In this document: positions 1 to 11,727 of the stretch, piece after piece | Position numbering within the stretch: the stretch's first letter is position 1 | How the letters are laid out: each line of letters begins with the position of its first letter | NCBI RefSeq assembly: GCF_028858725.1 | Contig: NC_084766.1 | Coordinates: 22,360,501 to 22,424,500 of the forward strand | Length of the DNA stretch: 64,000 nucleotides | Reading direction: 5' to 3' | Source: Colius striatus | Lineage: Eukaryota; Chordata; Aves; Coliiformes; Coliidae | Notes under the pieces: generated by a model | Told to the model about the DNA's origin: nothing | The model's database searches: none | What the model saw: the letters and a program-made list of their open reading frames with translations, nothing else | Program-made: the position numbers and the translations under genes

Positions 1-260
1 TTAGTAGTCCTGGAAGTCTTGTAATGTTCATGTTTTTTCTTTAATTTGAGATCCAGATATAGGGTCTCAGTCTTGTCTGGAAATAAGCAGAGTCCTATAG
101 TTTCATATCTTGTTGGGCTGAGCTTTAGTTTGGCAATAGTGTTACAGAGATCAGACAGATCAGACAGAGTTTGTTGCAAAGATGCTGGAGGAGCTGCCTT
201 GGTATTCCCCATGCACCATACAAGCAAAAAGATAAAGCCCAAGATAATGTGTCTCTGCAT
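1..260 (-). CDS. Possible unrecognised secreted protein, 5' coding part, open to the left edge
   Basis: Reading the minus strand from an ATG at 260 gives 86 codons with no stop before the window ends, so the frame is cut by the edge. Residues 1-22 look like a classical signal peptide: a basic start (MQRH), a hydrophobic core (IILGFIFLLVWCMG, residues 5-18) and a polar NTKA before APP, with likely cleavage after Ala22. The mature part begins with a helix-like stretch (LQQTLSDLSDLCNTIAKLKL), has two cysteines (about residues 39 and 59), and turns lysine/histidine-rich by residues 75-82. An acceptor-like ATTTTCTTTAG lies 49 nt upstream of the ATG, exon starting at 309. The base at -3 is C, a weak Kozak context. 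I do not recognise the family. By length alone it could be chance; the signal peptide and upstream signals argue for a gene. In mammals the next gene past MARCHF5 is IDE, which this does not resemble. Confidence 0.42.
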   Translation of the reverse strand, partial: MQRHIILGFIFLLVWCMGNTKAAPPASLQQTLSDLSDLCNTIAKLKLSPTRYETIGLCLFPDKTETLYLDLKLKKKHEHYKTSRTT

Positions 261-831
261 TTGTAAAGTACGGATTTGCAATGTAATTAATTACCAAGTT
301 TTTTTTAAGCTAAAGAAAATATTACCTTCTCAAAACTGTATGGAGTTATTTAATATATCTGCTTGTCCAGCAGCTCAGGAAGAGGTAATCGTTCAGAAAA
401 GGGACTGTGACACAAAATCAAAACCGAGGGTTCATTTCCATGTGTGATTAAATGAGACTATAAAGGATAGCACAATCAATAAGCTTCAACTGTTTTACTT
501 ATTCTGTTGGTCATTTCTGGTTCCTTGAACATACTGAGATGCCCTCGTGGGTGATACCAGAAACGTACCAGCAACAGTGTGCACTGTCATAGTGAACCGT
601 TAGCGCAGGACAGAGGTTGTCCAGTTTGGAGAGACATAATGAGAACAGATAGCACTGCAGCATCCACAGACCGACAGCAGCTTGTCGGTATAAAAAGCTG
701 AATTTCTAATGTTTCTGCCTGGTCTTGAAACTACAAATGGCTCAAGGTATCAGAAGAGGAGAGCAATCCTGTCTTTGTTGGCCTCTTGCAATCTCAGATG
801 CCTCAGCCAAACAGTAAAGTTCTGGTCTTAC

Positions 832-887
832 CTTTGGTTCAATTTAATATTAAATATTGCCACCCTTTCCTTGTCAGAAAGGAAGTT
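832..887 (-). other. Possible 5' non-coding exon of the left-edge secreted-protein candidate
   Basis: On the minus strand a TATAAATA box sits about 30 nt upstream of position 887. A good splice donor, CCAAAG followed by GTAAGA, ends a possible leader exon at 832. The nearest good acceptor downstream (TTTCTTTAG, exon from 309) precedes the ATG at 260. Together these make a coherent two-exon start: leader of about 55 nt, intron of about 520 nt, then signal-peptide exon. This is inferred from signals only, with no transcript evidence. Confidence 0.25.
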
Positions 888-910
888 TTATTGTCTCTCG
901 TATCTTGCAG

Positions 911-918
911 TATTTATA
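911..918 (-). promoter_or_regulatory. TATA-box candidate (TATAAATA) on the minus strand
   Basis: The plus strand reads TATTTATA, so the minus strand carries TATAAATA. It is correctly placed for transcription start near 885-890, just upstream of the donor-terminated leader exon proposed above. TATA-driven promoters without a CpG island are typical of tissue-restricted secreted-protein genes. The plus strand also has a TATAAAAAG near 690, with no evident gene behind it. Confidence 0.3.
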
Positions 919-1452
919 GTGCACTAATTAGTGCTATTTCCAGCCAGTTATCCGTGCCTCCAGGTAGTGGCCATGAATATGTATTTGAAATTAGACGTCA
1001 CTTCTAGTCCCTCATTTTTGGAATAAACAATAGTGTTTATTTATGGTGATGCACAAGAGTGAAAGACCTGAAGTTGGATTTTTTTGGTCCCTTTTCAAGT
1101 CTTTCAAGCTGGCACTTAGCAAATTATTTTTTGACTGGGGAACTCAAGTAGATGTGATTTAATTGACAGTAAATATTGAACTGTCTAGTGCCAGTTCTAC
1201 AGTAATTAGGGTTGTATGCTTAAATTGCAGAGAAATGTTCATGATGTAGTCATGCACATTCAGTAATTACTTCAGTAATTACTTGTTTGACCAGGCTGGG
1301 GTAAGGGAGGGCCAGGAAAGAAAGAATCTAGGGGTTTTTTGTTATGTGTTTTAAAGAAAATGTGTTATGCAAGTGAATAAATCAAATTTGATAGTTTAAT
1401 TTGTAGAAAGTGTCAAGTTTTTTAACCAGATATATTTTAATTTCTACTGTAA

Positions 1453-1496
1453 AGTTTAATTTTCATTGCTTGGAAGTTTAGTTTTCATTGCTTGGA
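1453..1496. repeat. Tandem duplication, 2 x 22 bp
   Basis: Two adjacent 22-bp copies differ at one base (AGTTTAAT... against AGTTTAGT..., both ending TTTTCATTGCTTGGA). It is a small, recent-looking local duplication in non-coding DNA. Confidence 0.8.
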
Positions 1497-1879
1497 AAAC
1501 AGCTTCAGAATAAAAATGTCAGCTTGAACGATTCACCATGAAACAACACGCTGTCGTGGCGTCTGTCCTTCACACCGTAATTAAAATTCTTCTTGGTGCT
1601 ATGCAACATTTGCTGTTACTCCCTGTAACAACATGAAGAGCTGTGCATCTCATCTTTATGCATGAAAATGATTTTCTTCGTTCCTCCAAGGAAAATCATG
1701 TTTGTATGAATTCTACAACTTAAAAAGAGAACTTTTATCTGCTTAATGAGATAAAATAAATCACTTTTAAATCGCAGAAATGGGCCAGGTGTGTTATTGT
1801 CAGACTTCCTGACTCCCAGGTGCGTATTTTCCGAACCACACGACCGCCTCAAGACTTTTTATCTTCATGAGTTCAGCAG

Positions 1880-2420
1880 CAATTTAGGTGCCCTGGGTCC
1901 CAAACCCGATTTCTTTCCAAGGCAGGAAGGCCTGCCCGGGTGGCCCTGGGGCTCGGCGGCGGCAGCCCCGTTCCTGCCCTCGCCTCCGAGCCCAGAGCAA
2001 CGGTTCGTGGTCGCAGGGAGCTGCCACCGAGCTGAGGCGCGGGGAGAAAGCCCGGGCCTGGGGGCACCGGGCTGGCGGGAAGTTATGAGGCAAAAGGCTC
2101 GCTGAGGAAAAGGGGCTGGAGAAGGGCGTGAGGGAACGTGTGTCCCTGTGGCCGGGGCCGATATGGAGAGCAGCAGACGGGCCGGTCGTGGCCGCCGGTC
2201 CTGCTGCCGTGGGAGGTGGGGATACGCGGGCAATATGGCGGCGCTGGAGCCCGCGGGCAGGTGCTTGGTGTCTGATGGCGGTGGGGTGCCACAGGCTCTG
2301 GTTCATCTCACAGCCGCCTGGTTTTTAGGGGGTGTGGGGCTGGCCATGGTGGTTAATTTGCAGCAGCACCGAGAGCAGCAGGTCGAGCTGTGGCTTCGCC
2401 ATGCATTGAACGTGTGACTA
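1880..2420. promoter_or_regulatory. Orphan CpG island, probable promoter
   Basis: GC content and CpG frequency rise sharply here against AT-rich flanks, with runs such as CTCGGCGGCGGCAG and GCCCGCGGGCAG. A perfect match to the YY1 consensus (AATATGGCGGC, 2232-2242) lies in it. The ATG inside that site opens a frame reading MAALEPAG, and a donor-like GCAG/GTGCTT follows at about 2262. Short overlapping frames on both strands have no recognisable protein similarity and look like GC-driven openness. The island may drive an unannotated transcript, perhaps a lncRNA, in either direction. Confidence 0.6.
2232..2242 (+). promoter_or_regulatory. YY1-type site AATATGGCGGC
   Basis: Exact match to the AANATGGCGGC consensus of YY1, inside the orphan CpG island. 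Such sites usually sit just downstream of the start of CpG-island genes and are oriented with transcription, which would suggest a plus-strand start close to 2200. Confidence 0.5.
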
Positions 2421-2690
2421 AGGCGGTGCCTGATAACTGAGGGAAAAAAATACGTATATCAGGTCATGGGCATCAGGAGTCGGATTAGCTCATGGAAACT
2501 GCAGCAATTTTGTCTTTGGAGCAAGTTAAAAGAGAGTGGCTTGCAAGGGGCTGTGTGAATGGACAGATCCTGTCACAAAAGGGGGCAGAAATGAGGTGCA
2601 CAGGCCATCGCCGATCTGGTATTTGCCAGTATTTGACCTGGGAGGCCTAGCACAGCCCTGGGGGTATGATTGACAAGTGTTTAAATAAAA

Positions 2691-2710
2691 GGGAACGGGG
2701 GTGGGGGGGG
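2691..2710 (+). other. Short G-rich tract with G-quadruplex potential
   Basis: A 20-nt run with G3, G5 and G8 blocks separated by one and three bases, which can supply four G-tracts of three or more. It lies directly beside the 16-bp tandem duplication at 2714-2745. Confidence 0.45.
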
Positions 2711-2713
2711 AAC

Positions 2714-2745
2714 GACAATGGATATTAGTGACAATGGATATTTGT
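2714..2745. repeat. Tandem duplication, 2 x 16 bp
   Basis: GACAATGGATATTAGT is followed at once by GACAATGGATATTTGT, one mismatch. It adjoins a G-rich tract, a usual setting for replication slippage. Confidence 0.8.
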
Positions 2746-5700
2746 TATCTTGTAGGGGCAAGCCACAGGATCTGTTACATTCTGGATGTGCCAGCAGTGA
2801 GGAGTCTGTCTGTGTGATAAGCCCCTGTCACTGGCATGTCCAGGTGCTGGAGAGTTGCAAAGGTGCTGAGGCTCTGCCCTGGCTCCTGATGGTCACAGGC
2901 CTCCGTGTCTTCTTCCTGACCATTCTCTCCCCTGTTGTTGGATGCACATCCTTCTCCCTTGGACAGTCTCAGTTTTCATCTTGTCACCCACCTCCTTCAC
3001 CCATCTGTGATCCACTGCTCCCTGTACCTTAAACCCTTCTGCAGCTCCTGGGCTCTGTGTCACAGATTAAGGCCCACGATCTCTTAGCCATTTTTCTCCA
3101 TGACCGCTCAGTTCCCAGCCTTCACTCACTGCAGGTATTGCTGAGTTCACATTTTATCTTTTGCCTTTGAGTAGGATAAGCTAAGCAGGGAAGACGACAG
3201 TTGTTCTGGTTTCAGCTATATCACACTACAGGGAAGCGATAAGGTGTTAAGACTCATTTCTTCTTTTAACATGGCCCTTACACAAAAACCCCTTGGGAAA
3301 TTTCAGTTCAGTTTCATCAAATCCCAAATGAGCAGCTTCAACTTTCACATTTTTAAGGTATTGGGGAAGATTCTTCACAAAAGTCACAAAAACTTCAGAC
3401 TCTCAGACCTGCCACAATTTGCCATTAAGCGACCAAACTATATCACAGAAGAAATGTTCCATAGTTCACTGGCTACAGGCCACGTAGCATGGTGCTTAAA
3501 GTTTTATAAGATTCTTAGCAATTGTAAACATGGTCTTATTAAAGGAAATACCAGGCAACCTCTCTGGTGGTGGTAGCAGCCTTCCTGTGTCAGGAGGGAG
3601 TGACAGAGGAAGAAAAATTTCGTTGCAGAGCTTTGTGACTTGTGGCTGACTTATCCTTGAGCAGGAAGGATCCTGCACGTTAGCCTTCCAAAAGTTTGTA
3701 CTAATAGTCTCTGCTTGTCTGTAGATGTTTTGGTCTGGGGCAACCCTGTGTGCGCGTGGGTATGTGCAGGCACATGAGTTCTGGGGAAGGAAGAGCATAA
3801 TATGAGCCTTCATTGCAAAGTGCAAAAAGAAATTGCTTTGGCAGCAGTATGTAACTCATTAACCTCATACTTTACAGAACAAATGAAAAGCAGAATTACA
3901 CAGCAATAAGGGAACCGTCTACCCTTTTCCCTGTTCTTTGCCCTGCAGCTGGAGCTTCTGTTTTCCCTGAGTCAGACTCACCTTGGAGTGAGCATCCCTA
4001 AGTGGCACTTGGCTGTGGTGCCTCTTTAATGCATCTGCTTGGAAGAGGTGCCTGGTTTGCACATTGAAAGGATAAACTGCTTATCCTGTTTTCTGTAATT
4101 CTATCACAGAGAGCAAAAGCTCATCTGACTGGTTTAACTTGAGGGTAAATACAAGGAAATATGGTTGAAGGAGATAAAAAATGGAGAAGGGACTCTGAAT
4201 CAGCTGATTTGTATTTTAAAGGCTTTACTCAGCTTACTCTCTCTTTCGAAAATATTTTTTTCCCCTGGTTTGAAAAAGTAAGATATAAATGATACCCTGG
4301 CAAGAAGTGCATAAAATCTGACAGGTGAATAAACTGCACTCCTCAGAGCTGTAAGCTGGGAAGGAATATTGCAGAGATAATGCATATTCTTGGCTTGAGA
4401 GAAGTCCTGTCCTAGAAATACGCTCCTCTGAGGACTGATCTAAACTTTTGAGCTTTCAATTGAATAATCTCTGAGATTTGAAATATTTTGAATTATTTAA
4501 TTTCCCATTCACCAAAGTGGTGTAACATTGCAGTCGTTAATTTTAAAAGTTGTTGAATTAACTATGGCATTTTGTTAAAGTCCCTTTTGTCTCTCCTGTG
4601 TCAGTTTTTTGTTTCAAAGACTTCAGCTAAGGCAGAAAGTGTGTCACCCCAGTACAGAGGAGAGATGAGTCAGAGATTTGTCAGCTTGAATGGCCTTAGA
4701 TCGACTTATACCTACTAACCACCGGGATGCAAGTCTGCAGTGATGTTACTTGCATAATTAAGAGCAAGCTTCCTTACTAAGCTCTCTTCCCCTCACCCTT
4801 TCTGCCGTGGGCCTGCACTCCTCCTGCCTCTCACACTTGCCTCAGGCACAGTGGGTGCTGCCAGCCCTTTCCCCTTCTGGCAGCACCCACCACATGAGTT
4901 CCAGTGCCGTGGGTTTGATCAAAGCTGGTTTAATATTGATGTTTCAGACCACATGCAGTATAAACACCTATGGTCTGCCTCATCTCCAAGCTGCAAAGCA
5001 AACACGCTACCCATATTAAATGAAGAAAGGCCGGGAGCCATGATTTGGTGAATATATGATGAGAAAGGAAATTACACCTTTGCTGAAGGTAGGCCTGTCA
5101 AAGCCTTTTAGGATGTGGTATGTTGGTCTGCAACATTTCAAATTTCAGCTCAAGGCAAATTTCTCTCTTGTCTGTATCCTATAGATTATTTTTATGTCAT
5201 CCCTCTAACCTCATTTTATTCTGGCATAATTTATAGCAAGCTATTTTGGGACTCGAATAACTGTCAGTTTGGAGAAGGGACACAGTTGTTTCTGCATACA
5301 GTGCAGGTTAAAAGGATGTTAGAAGGTTCCTGTCCCAAAATGGATAGCTGTACGTGAAAGTAAAGAGAAAAGATTTCTTTCTTACCCTAGTTTGCCATCC
5401 CCTGTTCTAGTAATGAGTAGTCTAATGTCAGGATTCTGTATTCTTTTTCTGGTTTAGGTATGCCACCTTGTATACTAACATCATCAATACGCTAAACGTA
5501 GTCTTTCTTACTTGGACTTCCCATGCCTAATGTTATAGTTGATGATTATTTTTAGATGGTGAGAGACTTATTGCTGTTGTATAAATCCTCCCGAGACAAG
5601 AGTTTTCATTTAAAAGGGCAAGTTCATTTATTTTGTCTTCTCTTTACTGCCTTGGAGCAGAATTTATTTCAGAAGAATGAGTTTTGCAAATTTTTATATA

Positions 5701-5830
5701 TCCTTTTATAGGCTCTTCATTAACTTGAAACATCTTTTGCTGAGAGAGCAAAACAACAGGCTAAACAGTAATTATCTCCCACAGATCACCTGTCTTTGAT
5801 AGAATAACCCATATTTCCAATTTATTCGCC

Positions 5831-5850
5831 AGTGTTTGCTGGCAAACACT
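5831..5850. promoter_or_regulatory. Perfect inverted repeat with paired forkhead-type cores
   Basis: AGTGTTTGCTGGCAAACACT has 9-bp perfect arms around a TG centre. Each arm contains TGTTTGC (or its complement GCAAACA), a known variant forkhead core. It could be a paired FOX site or a small hairpin. Function is inferred. Confidence 0.35.
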
Positions 5851-8800
5851 TCGTGATAGAACAGAATACTGGTTTTATGAGGTACAATCCAAAAGTAAGC
5901 CATTTTCTAGATGGGGTTTGAGGAACACAGTATGAAAAAAAAAGATACAAAAAGTGAATTTATAGTTTGGGCTTAGCTAAGGCGAGGGATGGAACTGAGA
6001 ACAATTACAAACATCTACTGAAAAAAAACCAGTGCTGCTCATCATCTTGATGTTTGCAGGCAGATTAAAAAAAATCTCAGCTGAAAAGCAGATGCCCACA
6101 TGAGGGAGAAAAGCAATCTTCCCCTAGGATTCAGTCCTCAGACTAGCCACCACCTGCTGTTTTTTGAGAGAGGAGTTATCCCTGGAACACTGCATTTGCA
6201 TTGTGTCTGCTAACGTCAGGCTTAGCACAGGACAAAAACATGGTGAATTTAGCAGAAGTACCAATTCAGATAAGTACAGGCTCAGCTGTTGCTAAATTGG
6301 CAATTATAACTAGTCTCTGCTCCCCTGCCATCATCATTGTCGGCGCTGGAAGTTTTGTCTCAGTTCAGCGAGTCTTCTATTTTGTAAGCTCTCATTTGTC
6401 TTCTGTTTGACAGCTTACAGTGATTTTGTTTAGCTGTACTGATGAACTGCTGTCAATGGAAAACACTACAACCACCAGAGGAGTATGAGAAGGATTAGCC
6501 AAAATCTGCAATTCCTACACAGTTGGAAAATGGGGAGATTAACTGTAAAAAGACTGAACCCGAATAAGAGATCAGATCATCTTCTCAAATACTGCATGTA
6601 TTTGGGATTGCAAATCCATATCCAACTATCTGACCCTTAAAAGTAACTTCTCAGCACCGCCCTAACTACTGGCAGGAGCAGACGAGGAAGGAAAAGGAAA
6701 CAAAGTGCTGCCAGGTCCCAGCTTTCAACCTGCTGGGGGCCTAGATCTGCTTTCAGATCATGCAGCATTTTAGAATTCCAGCATCTGCTCTAGGCTTACA
6801 TTGCAACCACAGCTGTGATCTTGTTCTAGACATGATATGAAATCTGTATCTCTTTTCTGCCAGGCAGTTGGTAAGGTTCCAGAATCCTGCCACAATGCTC
6901 TTTTAGATCTTTCATTATTTTGCAGACTCTGCGACTAATGTGGCCCCTGTACAGTTGTGCTGCAGTCTGTCAGCAGTTGGGTGTCAAAGCCTTATGATGC
7001 ACCACTGAAGCCAGAGGATTTTAAAACTAATATACTGTACCTGCTGGTGAAAAAGTGGTACATGAAGTTTGTTCAATAGAGCAAGTTAGTCTCAACACCT
7101 AAATCCTTATTTGAAGCAAGTGGCAGCTAACTCAGCTGCCCGCATTTCATCTGTGCTTTCAGTACAGTGATGGCAGAGGGCACTCTGGGCCCTTTGTGCC
7201 TTTGACTCATGGGCTATTCCTGGGTCTTAGAAGTGGGCTTGGATTTCCTCCCAGAGGAAGAGAGAAATACCACTGGCCTGCCTGGCTACAGTATGAAGTA
7301 ATGACTTTCAGGTCAGCCAATCCATTTTTTGTATCATTAAATAAAAGTACGGGCAAGAAGGTCTCAGCCAAGCTGTGAACTTCCTCCCAGCAGCCCTTAG
7401 ACCTCTCTTGCTGCTTAAGCTGAGAGCAGGTTAGCCCTGCTGCCTGAATGAGCCGTTAGCAATGAGTGGTGGTCAGGCCCCAGGACAGGGGCATCTGTAA
7501 GTGGCAGGTGCTTCCTTTGGAGCCAGCTGAGCCTGAAGACGGGAAGCATCAAGGTCTCTGATCTCAGTAGCATTCAGCAGTCATGTAGGAAGGAAAGGGC
7601 AAGGTGCAGTATAATTTGAAATATCAGGTGGCATATCCATGGCTCATTCTGTCACACAGTTGCTCTGTGTGCATTTGCTCATTCAGCTATGTAACTGCAC
7701 CTGCAACCAGCAGAAATATGCAGGAACACCCAGCTGTGTCAAATATGCTTGAGAAACCCCACTCCTGCATGAGGATTGTCAGTTTATGTTGCCAAGTGGT
7801 TGCTTTGTTTATATAGATGGAAGAGGGAATTTGTTGGACTTCTGGGACTGAAAAATCAGATTGTGCAGATAAAAGCGACCCTGCAGTCATTGCCTGTAGC
7901 ACCCCTCACATTTCAGTCACTACTCAATTTTGTTTCATCAAGTGATTTTTCATATCCTGCAGCCTTGCAGCATGCACTGCTCTCTCCAGGTGGGTCCCCT
8001 GCACAAGATGGAGAGCACACCATTGGAAGCGCATTTGTTTGGATGGCCAATACAGCAAGCTGCCACTCCAGTATCTTGTTTTGGGATCAGTATTGAGCAA
8101 AAAAGCTTTTGTTTTGTGTGTGCATACAGGGAGGGGTATAAACTGATTACATGTTTCCTTTTTTAATGCTAATGTATTTTAAAAGACAAAATTAACTGTG
8201 TGCACTATGTGAGACAGCACCAAGTTCGCCTGTTAATAGTACTAGAATTTCACTTGTACACTTTCCCCATCCTTGTGCTTCCCTACCTGTTGGACAGAGA
8301 AGATTAAGTCTTGTTACTGTATTTTGATAGTGATTTCATTCAGTTCCTCCGCAAGTCAATTAGTAAAGAAAGAGACCTGACCTTCAAAAAAGGGTTGTAC
8401 AGAAAAAGGCTATTTTGAGGCCAGCTAATTACATCTCAAAAATGCAATAACGAGGAAAGAATCTGCTTTGGGGATACAGGAAATGTTAGGATGCAGAAAT
8501 ACACCACTCACTTTTGGAGTCCGCTTACCACGTGCTGTGTAATTACGGTGCATATTTGATTTATCCTAATTACATTTCAGTATATTTATTTGCTTTCTGC
8601 CTGGAGAAGAACTGCCACATACTGAATTCAGTTTGCTTCTGTCTTTTGCACCTTTCCTGTGGCATGCAGCATCACAAGCCTTGTTCTTTTAAAACCAGAA
8701 TAGAACCAAATCAAAACTAAACACCACCATCCAAGCTGTGCATCATGGCTGATGTATGAAAACTCCACTTCTCTTGGTCATGCTTCTGTGTATGCAAATG

Positions 8801-9357
8801 TGTTGTTTACCATTGGCTCAGTGCTGCCATTCATAACAATGTATTTTAAGTGCAAGAAAAAGTTTACATGGCTTCCCAGATGATGATCATGCAGCTGCCA
8901 AAGGGATGAATTCAAGTTTCAAAACATTGTTAACTTGCTCCTGAGGAATATCCAGATGCAACTAATTACCTTGTAGCAAGGCTCCTAAAACTGACCCTCT
9001 AACAGGCTTTTGAAGCTGTGCAGCTTATTATACAGAATTATGTATTTTGACTTTCTTTAATCTCTTCATCTGTGGATTCCATAAATTGTTATAATCTCTG
9101 ACAGTAAGAAGCTAATAATGTTAATACATGTGTCTCCCGGTCTGGGGAGGTATGTACAGTATTACTCCTCATTCAAACAGCCTTAGAATTACATGATCTG
9201 CAATTACACTTTTTCATGAAGGGATTTTTCTTTATGGTACTTAGTTAAAAAGAATAAAGCACAGTGTCACAAACCACATAGCACTGACCTTTGCAGAGGG
9301 TGTACTCAAGATTCATGTTTGGTCAAGAAAGGTACCATGATGCTAAGATTTCTGAGC

Positions 9358-9497
9358 AGATAAGACGATCCCCAACATCTAGGACAACTTCCATGGTGCA
9401 TTGTTGGAATCATCTCTAAAGTGTATCCACAGATAACACTAGTAAAGCTGGTCTTTGTTTTCTTAGTCCTTATCTGTAGATAAGGACAAAGTATTTC
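9358..9497. promoter_or_regulatory. Cluster of WGATAA sites ending in a GATA palindrome; enhancer candidate
   Basis: AGATAAG at 9358-9364, AGATAA at 9431-9436, and the inverted repeat at 9476-9497 (arms GTCCTTATC and GATAAGGAC around TGTA) give four WGATAA cores in 140 bp. Facing GATA cores a few bases apart are the known geometry of double-finger GATA-factor binding in blood-cell enhancers. No gene is assigned as its target. Confidence 0.35.
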
Positions 9498-11727
9498 CAT
9501 GGGCTGCTAATAACTCAACTTTTAAGTGTTCTGTAAAAGGATTCCAACACTTTTGTTTGTGGTTTGGCCCAGCAAGAACTGAGATGATTTGAGCAGAAGT
9601 TGCTGAGAAGAATTATGGACTGTCCATGATCACCTACTCTGACTCTATCCAAAATAACTTAAGACCCGAAGGCTCAGAATATCACACATACATTCTCTGT
9701 CATTTGGCACATAAGTAGCTACACGTAAATGTTATAAGTGCGTTTAAAAAAATAACTTTATGTAATAGGGTCTTAACTACCTGTTAACCGGAAAAGCTTT
9801 CACTTTTGAGCCCCTGTACAAAGGCAAATAGAACAACTCTGTTCGCAAGTAATCAAAAGCTGAACAAGCAGCCATACTTTTGAAATCAATTGAGAATTTA
9901 CTCCTTAGGTCAGTTTGAATTTTCTTTCATAAAAGATAGTAAGAGAAGCCTAGTTACCAGAAGACAGTATGCAGCTTAACTACGCAGCACAACTCTACAT
10001 TTACAATATAGGAAACAGAGTGTGGTAGCGTGGGATGATCAGCTGCACGGCCTGGTATTTCATTTCTGTTAAGTGGAAAGCACTTGCATTTTTACAGTAC
10101 CTTGAAATGTAACAACACTGTGGGGTAGAGAACCCTGCAGTTAAAAGATACCTTTGCTTTTTCAAAAGAAACCACTGACAGAACAAAGAAGAACCATTGC
10201 TTTGCACGTAAAAGGAACCAAGAAATTTAAGAAAAACCTGAAACCTTTGTTTAGTGAAGTGCAGAGTGGGTTATCCTTATAGATTAGTAACGATTTTCTA
10301 TGCCTCTCTCAGCAGACAGAATTGCTGTAGTGTTGGTTATGAGAAATCTGAGTAGTTTCATAGCTTGGTACTGAGGGAATTTGGTCCAAGTCTCACATTT
10401 GGTACATCAAAACCACATTTTTTTTTTCTACCTCTGAAATGGCTTTCAATTATGTTTTTACTCCTTCAATCTTCCCCCTCTCCAGAAGGCTTTCATCATG
10501 CAACTTGCATCCACAGGGAGTTATAATATTATTTATACTTAACTGACATCTCTCTTGGAGTAAAAAAAATTCATTAAAAAACCAAAAGTGCCTGAAGCTC
10601 TGTTGGAGAAGCAGAACTTTGCTCCTGCCCTGTGCTCCTAGTGTTTGAAATGGACTGATATGCAAAGTATGACTAGCAACAACTCAGAATTGCCCATGGA
10701 ATCTTAACTGAGAACTATACACGGGAGGGAAGGTGGCAGAAATTTTCTTCTATCATGTTAGTCAAACACGTGTGAACCAGCCCCCGTTTGCTGCCGAACA
10801 AAACAAAAACCACTCTTGATTTTCATGAAAACATCGTTTCTGTGCTCCTTATCATCCGTGCATAAGAAGTGTCTAAAGTCCAGAGGTACTGAGTAGGGGT
10901 ATTAGCTTCTCATAACAATTCCTCACATAGTTCTTAGAAATACAGTAAATACACAGACGAGGGTGCTCCATGAGCTGCAGCTAAGTGTCACTGAATTGTA
11001 GTAATGGCAGAGGAGCAACCAAAACGCACAGAGCCCCCTGCAGGCGGAGCTGTGCTGCTGTAGCACACAGGGATCCACACTTAGAAGTTGATCCTTTTTT
11101 TAACTTTTTTTAAATTTCTTTCAAATAAGCATAGTACGGCCTCTGGAGGCCACTGCTTAGGCAATTGCTTTTCCCGGGCTTAGTCATCCAGCATTAAATG
11201 AGGTGCCTGCAAGATATGTTTTGACAGGTGCTGCAAAGCTGTTTTGTTGAGGCAGTTTCATGTCTGCGATTTGCTTTTAGTGACTCTGGAATGGAATTTT
11301 TCTACCGCGCTCCTTCGTACAATACAAGCAGAAATAACTGCTTTATGTTCACCATATTCAGGGTGCAAAACCAATTAAATGTCCAGAGCATGTGAATAAC
11401 GAACTGGCAAGAACAGACAGAGGCCACAGAGCCTCAGACCTTCTGAGGGTCTAGGGGCCCTATCTAATGCAGTCCATTCACAATCAAATAGCCATGTGTC
11501 CCTGGCCAACCTAGAATCACTACCATTTTAATCATCCTTCAAAAACCAGAACTTATTCTCAAGCTGCATAAGAACTAAGGAATTAGTCAACTATTTTTTG
11601 AGTTTGGATAGTAAGTTGTGTTTTACATGGTGTAGAACAGAGCAGTGACTTTACAAGGCTACAGAGGAAGGGTCCTGTTAGTGAAAGGATAACTGCTAAG
11701 ACATTTTCAATTTCCTGGCTTTTACTT

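Noticed and set aside
688..697. Plus-strand TATAAAAAG as promoter of a plus-strand gene
   Set aside because: No coding or spliceable sequence follows; AT-rich DNA gives such matches often.
1865..2306. Overlapping minus-strand frames of 122 and 140 codons in the left CpG island
   Set aside because: Proline/arginine/alanine-rich translations in several frames at once are typical of GC-rich DNA; no domain, no splice-supported structure.
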